Assembly: GCF_002127325.2 (NCBI RefSeq)
Contig: NC_035436.2
Coordinates: 110,941,591 to 111,005,590 of the forward strand
Length of the DNA stretch: 64,000 bases
Direction of reading: 5' to 3'
Origin: Helianthus annuus
Lineage: Eukaryota; Streptophyta; Magnoliopsida; Asterales; Asteraceae
Shown: one piece after another, positions 47,261 through 58,797 of the stretch
Layout of the letters: every line of letters starts with the position of its first letter
How positions within the stretch are numbered: the stretch's first letter is position 1
Position numbers and translations under genes: made by a program
Notes under the pieces: model-generated
Told to the model about the DNA's origin: nothing
The model's input: only the letters and a program-made list of their open reading frames with translations
The model's database searches: none

Positions 47261-49755
47261 TGTCACACCCCCAAAAATCCACCCGCGGTGTACTACCGCT
47301 TGGAGGCGTGACTGACCAGGATCCAGCCACCAATCATAATGAACAAGCATATAAACAGTTATAAAAGTTTAACCAATACGATTGGTGTTTCAAACAAACA
47401 AAGTTTAAGTTGCAAGCGGAAGCATAAGTCTCAAAAGTAAAACATAAGTTCAAATGGTTTCAAGTTTAACATAGTACGCAGCAATCCGTGTCCCACAACG
47501 ACTCTCCTCCATGCAAGCTCCAGCTGAGTACCTATGGTCCTGCAAAGCATGTAGTAACGAGTCAACAACTAGTTGAGTGAGTTCACAGTTGGGTGTTCGT
47601 TTTAGTTGTTTCGAAAACAGTTTCCTTTAACTGGCATCCTGCCGTGGGGGTTACCCCATAGTTAAAAAAACGTGACTTAATCATTCCCAGTTACTCTGGC
47701 ATTCCAGCCGTGGGGGCTACCCCATGTTAGTTATCAGGCATTTCGGCCGTGGGGGCTACCCCATGTATCCACTAGACCCGTTACCATATCGACTGCTGAC
47801 TGTAGTCATGTTTATGTGCCCTGAAAACTGTCAATGTCTATCATCATTGACGTGCCCCAGATCCATTAGTTCACGCCCGCCCTCTGCGGCACGGTGTGAG
47901 GTTTGTCAGACCTAAATAGCGCTATCTAACTAATGACCCGTTCGCCATTGGCCCGGCGATTAAGTCGATACAAAAAGGAGGGACTTCGTGATAGAGTTTT
48001 GGTCTAGTACGAGTTATCCGTCCGTCCGGACGAGGAATCACATTCCTGAACCACTGCTGTCCTACCCAAGGAGGACGAGGAATCCACGTTCCTTAACCCC
48101 ATTCCCAACCCAGGGAATCCCATGCTTTGTAGAGGGTGTGAACTCACCTTGGTTTGCTCGGTAGTAACACAGAAAGGTCAATCAAGTCGCAAGTAGTCAA
48201 TTACGTCCTAACATAGATACCACTTATAATCAGATTCAAACCAAGCAGTGTACGTACAAGTAGCAATCACGGCATAGAAGTTCTATCATGGTAGTTCAAC
48301 AACAGTGCACAGTATTTTCAATTAACAGTAGCACATTTGGCACATAAGTTCAGTCCAACTACTTAAGCCCAAAACACGTATTAAACAGTTAACACATAAG
48401 CCCATAAGCCCGGCCCATTAACGTAGGCCCATAATTAAGCAAGCCCAATAAGCGTGGTTTCGAGTCGCAACCGGACTCGCAAGCATGGTTGCGGCTTATG
48501 CTATTTGTGTTGATCATGGATGGTTGCGAGTCGCAACCTATGTCTCAACCATGGTTTCGGCTGATCATGCTAAGGTTTCGAGTCGCAACGGGACTCGCAA
48601 CCTGTGGTCTCGGCTTGTAAGGCTGTGGTCTCGAGTCGCAACCAGAGGTTTCGACTCCCCAGCAGCTGCTGATCCTTCGCAGATTGTACTATCCAATAGA
48701 ATTCATGCAGAATTATGTACCATCCACTAAACATGTTTTGTTGTCTAACATTTACCCAAAATGGATCAAACAATGCAGATTTCAAATATTCAACACCCCT
48801 TCATTGCATATTCAAGTTGTTCTTCACATATTCAAAGCACATTCATCAAGTTCTTCAAATATTCAAATCACAAACAACCCTTATTCAAACACATTTTGCA
48901 TCAATCACCAACATAATCATGAATAACAAATCAACACATTTAACATAACACTACAAACTCGGTTCTATACTAAGCCGATTCTATGACACATGTAAACCGG
49001 TTTCATGAACATCAACAACTAGTGGTTTAAGCTTCATTTAGACACCAATATCATAACTCTACATGCCATATATCCGAAATCAAGACATGTTAACCGATTT
49101 ATCACCATCATACATGTAATATCATCATTTGACAACAAGTAGCTATTTTCTATCAAGCAAACAAATCATTTCTCATGTGAAAACTTAGCAAGCAAACATA
49201 ATGTCATAACCATCAATCCAAACACCAAAACACAACATGAATCACTCACATTCAACAATAAACATCAAGAAACACTAACCGGTTGATGGGTTTCGAGTAT
49301 GTGTGTGAGCTTCCAACCGATTGTGTGTGAGCCGATTCCACGAGTCCAATCCGAAAGTGAGGAGTGTGCTTGTGTCTCTAGGGTTTTAGTGAGAGGGAAG
49401 TAGGAGAGTGTGTGAGAGTGAGTGTGTATGGTTGCCCAAAGAATGGCAAGGTTGGCTAGAGGTGTGATATAAATACTAGTTCCCCCAAGGTGCACCCTAA
49501 TGGGTTTATAAATCGGTTAAGGGGTTTACGGCCCAAATGGCCCAACCGATTACTGTTCACTCGAGACCACATGGTCTCGAGTCGGGTCCTTGTTGTTTCG
49601 GTTCATATATATATACACGCATACACATAATATAACATGTAGTTCACATAAGGTGTTCACATATATCATTGCACCAAACATGTCAACTAATCACATAACG
49701 TATAAGCATGTTACATCAAGACACAACGAAAGGTTCTAAATTTCGAGTTGTCACA
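47261..49755 (-). repeat. El-7 5' LTR, 2,495 bp
   Basis: Near-identical twin of 39707-42190, carrying the same hairpins and CGAGTCGCAAC cluster. It has an additional TGTTACATCAAG-like insertion near 49710. Confidence 0.95.
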
Positions 49756-49760
49756 ATTAT

Positions 49761-50586
49761 GAGGGACCGTGGTGCTGAGGTCGCATTAGCACAGACTTGG
49801 GCTGAGCTTAGGGCTCTTATGATGAGGGAGCTTTGTCCTCGTCATGAATTGAGGGCTTTAGAAAGGGAATTTGATGACATGAAGCAAGACAGTGGTGAAC
49901 ATCGAGCCTATACGGACCGATATGAGGAATTGAGCCTGTTATGTCCTGCTATGGTTACGCCTGTGGATAAGGCGATCGAGAAAAACATTGATGGTCTTCC
50001 TAACCTAGTTCAGGATATTGTTACTGGCAGTAACCCTACTACTGTCAGACGAGCCATTGAATTGTCTGCCACCCTAACTGAATCCCACATCAGGAAGGGT
50101 AAGCTTTTTTGAAAAAGCGACCCAAGACCATCTGACAACACTGCTCAAGTTGAGCCAAAGGAAAAACAGGCTGAGGTATCCAAGAAGAAGAAGCGTAAGG
50201 CTTCTCAAAACTGCGCCATCACTGCTCAAGACAAACAGGTTGCACCAAACCAACCAGCACAACCTCGCAAAAGGCAAAATTATGTTGGTACCGCACCTTT
50301 GTGCAATAAATGCAACCGTCATCATCTAGAGCAAGAGCAGTGTCACAAATGTACCCACTGCGGGCGGTTGGGACATTTGATCAATGTTTGCCGTTATGCA
50401 AATCAAGCTACTGCAAACCCTGCTGCTGTTCAAGCACGGTTCCCACCGGGGTCATGTTATAACTGTGGTGACCTTACTCACTACAGAAACAATTGCCCAA
50501 GACTTGTTAACATACCTCCAGCACATGAACGGGCGTTTAACATCAATGAGGCAAACGTGAACAATGATGCAGCAGTGAACAATTAG
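49761..50586 (+). pseudogene. El-6 gag, C-terminal part with one stop
   Basis: Continues the capsid region ([16 protein letters not shown]), then meets TGA at 50110-50112 after RKGKLF. The same frame goes on through a basic linker (SKKKKRKASQN) and zinc knuckles CTHCGRLGHLINVC and [14 protein letters not shown] to a TAG at 50584. Apart from the El-7 insertion and this single stop, gag is complete and ends shortly before where protease would start. Confidence 0.88.
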
Positions 50587-51780
50587 TGTTTTGTTATTTC
50601 CTCTGGTTGTTATCTTTTGACAACTAAAGACAAGTCAGTTGTTATATAAATAAAAATTCGTTGTTTTTTATTTTTGCAAAGCTGATGCAATTGTGTGAAT
50701 GTTTGATACAACCTTATGATAACAACACAAAGACAAACTACTCGTGTGTTTCTGTCATTATTATGATCACTTGTGATCTCCCCAAGAACCTTAAACGCTC
50801 ATTTCTTATAAGAAACAAAGCCAAACTCCTGTTGAAGATCCTTCTATCTCCATAGATAGATTCTTGGGAATGATTAAAGTGCCAAATGAAATCCACGAAT
50901 TGGATTCCTGGTGTGCTTTAATTATCCATGTCCAAAGATAACAAATTAAAGATCAAGTTAACTAATTATGTGATTATGTGCTTATATGTTTTCATATATG
51001 TTTAGTGTGATCCATCCAAATCCTCGTAGAATCTTCCATATCTCATATGAGGGATTCATAGTAGGATATCTAAAGGTACTATCTTGAATCCTTAATGGAC
51101 ATCTACGTTGTAGTTAAAGTCCCATGGGTTTTAAAGTACTATTCAAATAGTGGTCTAGTTAAACAGATTTATTTAAAAAATCTGAATAGGAATATCATAT
51201 GATGATTGAAAAGATCCCTTAAGTGGTCTAGTTAAGGAGATCGTACGACGGTTTAGTTAAGCAGATCATGCGTTGATCTAGTTAAAAAGATCGTTCGTTG
51301 ATCTAGTTAAAAAGATCCTTTGGTGATCTAGTCAAATCGCTTCATGATTATTCAATTGATTTTTTTCCCTACGCATTATGAAATGAACTGTGCGGACTAT
51401 GCAAGGAATTACGTAATTATGGATGCATACATAATTATGGAATTCAGTGCACAGAAACCACAACAAGTTTTGTCATGTATTAAGATCTATAGTGACAAGA
51501 ATAATGATACGGGAGAAGTCCTAGACTTTGACCGACGTCATTTTATCTTACACTCCCCAATTCTGATATTAAGCACACACCAAGTTTCCTATGATAAGTC
51601 TTCATAGGAAACGTTCTTCTGTCCGTAGTTCAAAATTCCATGTTTGTTTACTACAAGGATTTCGCTTTGAGGGTTAACAATTTCGCTAAAAGAATCCTAA
51701 CATGGCCTAGAGTTTTACTTAGGGTTCGAGGGATTCGTTTGAAAGCGAAACCATCACAGTTGTCTTCACAAGTTTCCCTA
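50587..51780 (+). other. El-6 non-coding filler replacing pol
   Basis: About 1.2 kb, AT-rich, with no similarity to pol and no long frame. It contains a 25-bp tandem repeat. Near its end (about 51755-51800) a trace of the polyprotein tail (SSQVSLKLNFGTKF, compare [15 protein letters not shown] in El-1) reappears, so the replacement runs from the gag end almost to the polypurine tract. The source of the filler is unknown. Confidence 0.75.
51225..51349 (+). repeat. 25-bp tandem repeat, five units
   Basis: Units begin at exactly 51225, 51250, 51275, 51300 and 51325 with GRTYTAGTTAA followed by an AGATC-type half (last unit diverged). A further related unit starts at 51152. GATC at both ends gives each unit a weak dyad. 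Confidence 0.88.
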
Positions 51781-51786
51781 AAATTA

Positions 51787-51821
51787 AATTTCGGGACGAA
51801 ATTTCCTAAAGTAGGGGAGAC
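51787..51821 (+). promoter_or_regulatory. El-6 dyad and polypurine tract
   Basis: AAATTTCGGGACGAAATTT then AAAGTAGGGGAGAC before the 3' LTR. It is kept although pol is gone, as expected for a cis-acting signal. Confidence 0.85.
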
Positions 51822-54800
51822 TGTGACACCTGTGTCACATCAACCACTAAACAAATATCAAACCAATGAAATATTGTATTTCATACTTGAAATTTGTATA
51901 AATATGTGTATTGTTTGCACATATCAATTCTTGTTCGATTTCAAGCTTTAAATCACTTTCTGGAAGGTTATACGCGCACTGATGCGTAAATATAACCAGT
52001 TTAATGCAACGAACACTCCGGAATAGTGAAATAGGCTTAACATACCTTAAATAACCTCCACATAACTTAGAAATAAGTTTTGGATGGTTTGGTATGTTGA
52101 AATCAAGTTTGTTCAATCGCAGGGACTAATTGTGTCAAACTGCGAAACTATACCGATTTGTATAGTAACGAACCTTCCGGAACTTGATCATAAGTTAAAC
52201 ATACCCTAAATATCCTTTACATAGCTTAGAAATAGGCTTTGAGGGGTTCGGTATGCTAAAATAAACTTTATTGATCAATAGGGACTAAAAGCGTCAAAAA
52301 GTGCATAAGTTTGCATTTCCGCGCATATCTTACGTTCCGAGTATATCCGGACATCCAAAAATTTATGTAATCATTAAAATATTTTATTTTAATGATTGGC
52401 ATGATAAAATTCCATTCGTCGCTCAATTTGGATCGTTTTTGCGTTCGTTACGACTTCCGTCGTAATTAACCGAACAACGCAATCGTACGAACAAACGAAC
52501 CGACATCCGAGATATTTTTGAGCATGTTTTGAGTTCCCTATACTTTAACATCATTTTAGAGCCTTGAAATTTGGTTAACGGGGCTTAAACATGTCAAAAA
52601 TGAGCCGAAATCTAAGATTCTGAAGTGCAGGGACCTGTTTTGACATTCTACCAAACTTCCTTACATTTAATCTGAGATTTCTCTAATGGTTTGCGAAAAA
52701 CTACATAAGGCCATGCTCCCATTCCATTTTCCTCACATTTGATCTGAGATTTCTCTAAGTGGTTGTGATATTTCACTACCTACCTGAGAAAACTTGGAAT
52801 CAAATCTATTTGGACCCTATGTAAGTCCTCTTTTGTTCTTTTATCGCTTTCCTAGCGTGAAAGTCAAACAGTGTTTGACTTTATGCTTTGACCATGAGTT
52901 GGTCAACACGAAGTTCGTTTGAACTTCGCAACATGATCGTAATCATGATGGTTATAGTCCTTAGTGACTATACCTACTGATTACCACGTTGACTAGGCGT
53001 AGTGACGAGTCGTAGTTTCGGTCTAAATGCGCATTTAAGCGTATTTTGCAACCAAACTACTCTTGGTATCAAAACACTTTGTTTTGATATCAAAACTTGT
53101 TTTCTAACTTAGTTAAGCTTGTTTTAACATGCTTAGCTCGTCACTTTTAGATTAGTGCTTATGTAGAGTCGTAAGTCAAGCGGTCTAATCAACCATTTAG
53201 ACTTTCGAACTAGACCCGCTTGGTCGATCATTAGGATCTGACCAAACATGTTTAGTGACTATAGTTGTATAGGGAATAACCTTCCGAGGTTATACCTTAT
53301 GGTCACTTCGTTTAAGTAGTTGTATGATAGGTAGTTTATATGCGTTAGGTAAATTACCAAAATGCCCTTTTCATGCATAATTGGATTTTAAGCATATGTA
53401 ACCCAAATATTTGTCACATAACTAATTATGCAACAAAATTAAACATGTTTATGCATATAATACTTGTCATAGGACTAGTTAGGCGGTCCGAACGCGTTTT
53501 ACGCGAATGACGCGTTAAAGTAGCATGAGCTACCTAAACGGGTCGTAATGGGTCGTAAGCACTTAGGTTAGGTTTCCTTTTGGTATGTAGGCCTTGTTAA
53601 ACCATATCATATGAGTTCCCACACTCATTTGGTTTACGAGACCTCATCCTATCCGATCTTCCGATTTAGGTCCGGTTTATTTATGTAGTTATCAATATTC
53701 GGTGCCGTTTGATTCCGTGCTCCCTCTAGCTTGCTTGGTAGTTGTTCAAGACTCCTAAGCACCCTCAAGTGAGTACATAGTCCCCTCTTTTACTGTTTTC
53801 AAACATTTTGGGGTGAAACATGTGTACCTATCTTTTATTTTCATGATTTCAAAGTATAATTGATTATACATGATAGTACTTATCTTTTGACAAACTGAAT
53901 GATTATTTATGGCCTAAATACTGATTTTTCAAAGATTATAAAATTAATTGTTGGAATAGTACTTATTTTTGTTCACCAGACCGGTTGGTAGTATGATATA
54001 GCGCTATAGGATTTGACACCCCATTCCTGTTGTCATGGAATGTCTGAAACCAATTTGTTTCTCCATCCAAATAGGAATTGCCTTTGTGGTATTTCTATAG
54101 TCTCAAAGGTGTATTTTGATGCACTAGGCTTATTCTTTTGAGTCAAAGCAGTGAGTGGAACCGCGATCTTTGAGAAGTTTGAAATGAATCGACGATAATA
54201 TCCAGCAAGACCAACATTATTTTTGTATATTAAGTTATACTCCCAAAAGTATAGAGTTTGATATGCTCTCATATGTGATACTGTACAAAACCAACATGTA
54301 TTTTGTTAATCATTAAAGCATAGTTTGATATGTTATTTTCAAAAAAACCAAAGCATAGTTTAATATGTTATTTTTATTACCAAAGTATAGTTTAAATATG
54401 TTATTTATAAATCCAAAGTATACTTTTGATATACTACTGAAAATTTTTATTGTTAACAGCTAATGTATATTTAATGTACTATTTGTTTAACAATTGGGTT
54501 TTAGTTAGTGTTTAGATAACGAGACGGGTGTAATGTGATGAATACATGGTAGATACGCCGCTGGTACTTCTTATATATAAGTGTTTTCATCACATTACAT
54601 ACCGTGGCATTATTTAGTACACTTGGGTTAACGATTTTGATCTAAAATTTATTTTAATATATTACTTATTCGACTTTCTTAAAATCAAAGTATATTTTGT
54701 ATATGCTAAAAAACCTTTTATCAAAATAAATGCATTTTTGGAAACAAAACTTTTTACAAGGATCAGAACTACTTTTATTAAAACATTTTCCTTAAACTTA

Positions 54801-55117
54801 TAAGTCATGAATCCTACATCAATAAAACCTATGTATCTCACAGGCATTTTTATGCTGACGTACCTATTTTTACACATGTTTCAGGTGCAGTTATGTGATG
54901 ATTGTTGAAACATGCTATACATAGGATGGACTCGTGCCTTAGCGACTTTAAAACTTGAAAGATAATAGTTATACTTATTTGATTGTATTAAAACAATAAG
55001 TTCATTTATTCAATAAAACAAAATTATTTATTCCATGGTTGTGAAACAATGATTCTGTTACAACACTCCTCGACGTTTCCGCCACGTTTTGTTGTTTTAC
55101 GTTGTCGGGGTGTGACA
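51822..55117 (+). repeat. El-6 3' LTR, 3,296 bp, with two scars
   Basis: Colinear with the 5' LTR except for two changes. About 200 bp of U3 (36225-36437 of the 5' copy) are missing and replaced by a short filler at 52663-52690. An 85-bp antisense RT fragment replaces about 21 bp at 54129-54213. It ends GTCGGGGTGTGACA. Confidence 0.93.
54129..54213 (-). other. Antisense RT fragment inside El-6 3' LTR
   Basis: The minus strand reads [24 protein letters not shown], split here as [11 protein letters not shown] and [16 protein letters not shown]. It corresponds to El-1 gag-pol at about 2700-2785 ([11 protein letters not shown]). It is absent from the 5' LTR, which has about 21 unrelated bases there. 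Base differences from El-1 and El-4 show that neither is the direct donor. Confidence 0.88.
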
Positions 55118-55122
55118 TATGT

Positions 55123-57027
55123 GATACCTTTCGGAACAATGGAGCATCAAATGACGCCATCCGCCTTCGAATGTTTCCATTCTCACTAAAAGACCGAGCT
55201 AAGGCTTGGCTTAATACCCTCCCAGTTGGCTCGGTAAACACCTGGGATGAACTAGCCCAAAAGTTTTTATATAAGTGTTTCCCTCCTGCTAAAACGGCTA
55301 AATTAATGACTGAAATTAATACATACTCACAAGAGGACGGGGAATCCTTATATGAAACTTGGGAAAGGTTCAAGAAGCTACTAAGAAAGTGTCCTCTTCA
55401 TGGTCTTGCGGTGTGGCAACAAGTATCCACTTTCTACAATGGGTTGTTGCCACACAGAAGACAGACACTTGACTCTAGCTCCGGTAGACTCTTAGGTAAT
55501 CGTCGCCCAAATGAAATTTACAATTAAATTGAGGAAATTGCTCAAACCAATTTTCAGTGGCACACTCCCCGAGGCACAAAATCTATTGCCCCTTGCTCCC
55601 ATAAGGTTGACGAAAGCACCTCTTTACAAGCCCAAATCGAGGCCCACTCTTCAAAAATCAAAAAGTTAGAAATGGCAAAAACGGCCTTGGTTATGGCTTG
55701 TGAAGGGTGTCGTGGGCCACATGAAAATTGGAGTTGTATGAAAGAAATGGATAATCAAACAGAAACGGTAAACTACATTGATAATAGACCTAGGCCGTCG
55801 GGTCCTCGAACGGGTACCTACAACCTAGGATGGCGTAACCACCCTAACCTAGGTTGGAGAGAACCCGACAATAGTAGTAACCAACAAAATCTAAACCAAC
55901 GAACAAACTTTCAACAACCAAGAAACGAGTCACAAAATTTCTCTCAACAACAACAAGGGGGACGAGAGAGGCTTGAAGATACCGTATCTCGCCTCATCTC
56001 CGACACCGAAAAGAAAAACTCGGATTGATTTCAACAACTGGAATCGAACTTTAGAAATCAACAAGCTAGTATTCAAAACTTTGAAAAACAAATAAATCAA
56101 CTAGCTCAAAATTTCTCCGAGAGACCACAAGGCGTGTTACCAAGCAATACCGAAACCAACCCAAAGGCACAAGTACATCTCATCACATTGAGAAACCGTA
56201 CCGTGGATCCCGAGGTGGCTCCATTACCTCCAATTGAAAAGAGCCGATCTAGCCAAACCACAACTCCACCGACACCGCAACAAGAGACGGCTCCTCCACC
56301 AAATCAAGAGCCCACCAAGAATCCTCCGGTTCCGTACCCCGGTCGGTTAATTCGCCAAAAGATCGATGAACAATTCATAAAGTTCGTAGATTTACTAAAA
56401 CAATTGCATGTTAATATTCCATTTATTGAAGTCCTAACCAAAATGCCTAAATATTCAAAATTTATGAGGGACTTCCTCACTCACAAAAGGAAAATTGAAT
56501 CATTGCAATTAGTTAATTTAAGCGAAGAATGCTCCGCCTTGCTACTCAACAAACTCCCACAAAAGAAGATCGATCCTGGAAGCTTCACAATACCTTGTTC
56601 AATTGGGGAATCTCCCATTCGCAATGCACTAGCCGACGTCGGGGCTAGCATCAACCTCATGCCCACATCAATGTTCGACCGACTCGGCCTAGGAAAAACA
56701 AGCCCTACAAAAATGAGCATACAACTCGACGATAGGTCCGTCAAATATCCACAAGGTGTCGTTGAAAATCTATTAGTCGAAGTCGGCGAATTTGTCTTCC
56801 CAGCCAACTTTGTCATACTAGATATGGAGGAAGATACCGAAGTACCACTCATCTTAGGGAGACCATTCCTAGCTACGGCCCACGCAGTGGTAGACATGAA
56901 TGGTGGAACACTAACATTGAGGGTAGGGGACAAGGAAATGAAGTTCGGAGTTGGTAAGAGAGTAGAAGATGATGACCCGGTCAATTACATGAAAGTCATA
57001 GACTCAAGTTTGGATGATGCTCTCTGA
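55123..57027 (+). pseudogene. El-5 gag C-terminus and protease, two stops
   Basis: One frame continues the gag core (FPFSLKDRAKAWLNTLP, WDELAQKFLYKCFPP) to a TAA at 55525. It continues through a zinc finger CEGCRGPHENWSC and a Gln/Asn-rich linker to a TGA at 56026. It then reaches an Athila-type aspartic protease (about 56560-56960: LADVGASINLMP active site, VPLILGRPFLATA flap end). The frame stops at 57027 after MKVIDSSLDDAL, where autonomous relatives would continue to RT. The two stops are in the same frame, so the copy was open in its recent past. Confidence 0.87.
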
Positions 57028-58797
57028 CGGTGCAACAAGGGATGCAAAACATCCCACGTGGGTAACATATGACTGGCTTTGGGTCTAGCCAAGGACCCTT
57101 ATAAACGAGTTTAGATTAATTTTTATGTTTTCTAGTTTAGTTTTAATTTTCAAGAATAAAACACACTCGGGATGGTGAAGGATACTAAGGGAAACTTGAA
57201 CCAACACCCCATGCACAAAAAACAGAGCCTCCCGCAAATTTTTCTTCATTACAGCAAGTTCAGCACGGGCTGTGCCCAGCTAACACGGCCCCGTGCTAAA
57301 CAATCTGTAGAAAAACACCCAGTTCAGGTTTCTGTTACTTTTTGATAATTTCTGTTACTGGCAATTTGAACATGGGGCCATGCCTGGACACCACGGGGCC
57401 GTGTCCAGATGCCCAGTAACATTAAATTTTGTTTTTAACACACCTTTTACACATTCAATCAACCTAAAAACTTATTTTTGGGACACATTGAGGACAATGT
57501 GTAATTTAAGTATGGGGGGGGGAGCTAAAACCTTGAATTTTGCAAGTCCTGATTACAAGCCTTACACAAAACTCTATTGGAACCGCTAAACATCCCAATT
57601 TTTTTCATTAACTTTTTCGTTTTTTTATTTGTCTTGGTTTAATTTGGGAATTACAAGTTTTAAAAAGGTTATATTTTTTATAAATTTACAACCAATAGTG
57701 TCGTGATAAAAAGAACCAACATAAGAAAATTATGAAACGGCATGACAAATCTAGTTAAAATTTGATTATATATACTTGATCGCATTAAAAACCCATTCCC
57801 ACAAAGAGTGAGTTTTGAGCCTTTATTGAGCATACAAATACACATCTTTAAAACTAAATGCTCATTTTTCGTTTCTTGTGTGAATAGCCGCTTGGTTTCT
57901 TACGACTCTAGAACTTGCCATGACGATACATTCCCGGTCCTTACCAACTTAAACCCAAGTAAGTAAATGATGGAGGCATTAGGACTAACCCTTTTTCTTT
58001 CAACACCATTATTTTTCTTTTTTTTACCACCTACCCAAAATCCCCCTAGTTAACCCCTTTGAGCATAAACCTTTTCATTTCTTAACCCACAAAACAAACA
58101 CCCTTTACCCACCAAAACCCTTTTTCATTTTATACCCTTTATTTTAGTAAAAAGCTCGGTTTTTTATATGATGTTCCTTATGAAAAAAAAAATGATGATG
58201 AAGCCAAAAAAATAAACAAACCAATTCATCAAAAAGAACTTTGTTTGAAGAATTGCTTCATTAAAATAAAAAGTTATGAAAAAAATAAAAAGTCTTACGA
58301 AAACCGACGCTTTTTATGCCTTTCTCGCTTTTTCTACTAACCACTAACCCAACCACCTACCTTTAACCCAAGCCTAACCCTTCCCCCCAAAGTCCTCTTG
58401 ATATTTACAATGGTGTATAGTTAAAAAGAGGAGGATTGATTGCTTGGCAAGCTTATGGTAGAAGTAAGTTCCATGCCGCTCTCGAGTGTTTCACAAAAAT
58501 ACATCTTCGGCTGAGTGTTGAGTGATCTCCCGTGAGGTATGTGAACTTGTATATAAATGGAATTTTAAAGAGGCATGTTATGCCCAAATAAGTAATTTAT
58601 CTTATGTAATGTTCTAAATAAATCATGACGAATAGGATTGTAAATAACATAAAAATAAAACCTAATAAAAATCTTGGAATCCCGACACTCTAGACAAGCC
58701 CAAAACCTTCTCTTCTACCCATTCCATTTGGGAAGTGTAAGCCACATTATAAAGAGTTTTGCATGAGGACAAGCAAAGATTCAAGTGTGGGGGTATT
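57028..58797 (+). other. El-5 3' non-coding region
   Basis: No RT, RNase H, integrase or env-like frame is seen. Dyads recur at 57251-57295 (CACGGCCCCGTG at 57284) and 57392-57403. A hairpin ACACATTG-AGGA-CAATGTGT (57483-57502) is followed by an internal purine tract TATGGGGGGGGGA, a motif pair I associate with the end of pol in Athila/Tat elements. The rest is AT-rich with homopolymer runs. Confidence 0.75.
58783..58797 (+). promoter_or_regulatory. El-5 polypurine tract
   Basis: AAGTGTGGGGGTATT stands directly before the TGATGTGTG start of the right LTR. Confidence 0.8.

Larger units (their letters stand above)
39707..49755 (-). mobile_element. El-7: intact, young Ty3/gypsy chromovirus, 10.0 kb
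   Basis: LTRs of 2,484 and 2,495 bp differ by about 15 substitutions that I could count, plus a 12-bp-scale indel near 42150/49710. It has an exact ATTAT target duplication, an exact Met-tRNA primer site, polypurine tract, and an open gag-pol once a 98-nt intron is allowed. It is the last insertion of the three-level nest. Everything visible for autonomous transposition is present. Confidence 0.95.
35383..55117 (+). mobile_element. El-6: non-autonomous chromovirus relative, gag only
   Basis: Two LTRs (3,419 and 3,296 bp) of the same superfamily as El-1 and El-4, exact TATGT target duplications, a Met-tRNA primer site, gag, and dyad plus polypurine tract. Between the end of gag (50586) and the polypurine region there is about 1.2 kb of non-coding DNA and no protease, RT, RNase H or integrase. 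About 9.7 kb remain after subtracting El-7. It would have needed enzymes from a relative such as El-1. Confidence 0.93.

Noticed and set aside
51225..51349. 25-bp repeats as a CRISPR array
   Set aside because: No spacers; degenerate tandem repeat in a retrotransposon.
54033..54272. 79-codon minus-strand frame as a gene in the El-6 LTR
   Set aside because: Only the middle 28 codons are RT; the ends are LTR sequence, so this is an inserted fragment and not a gene.
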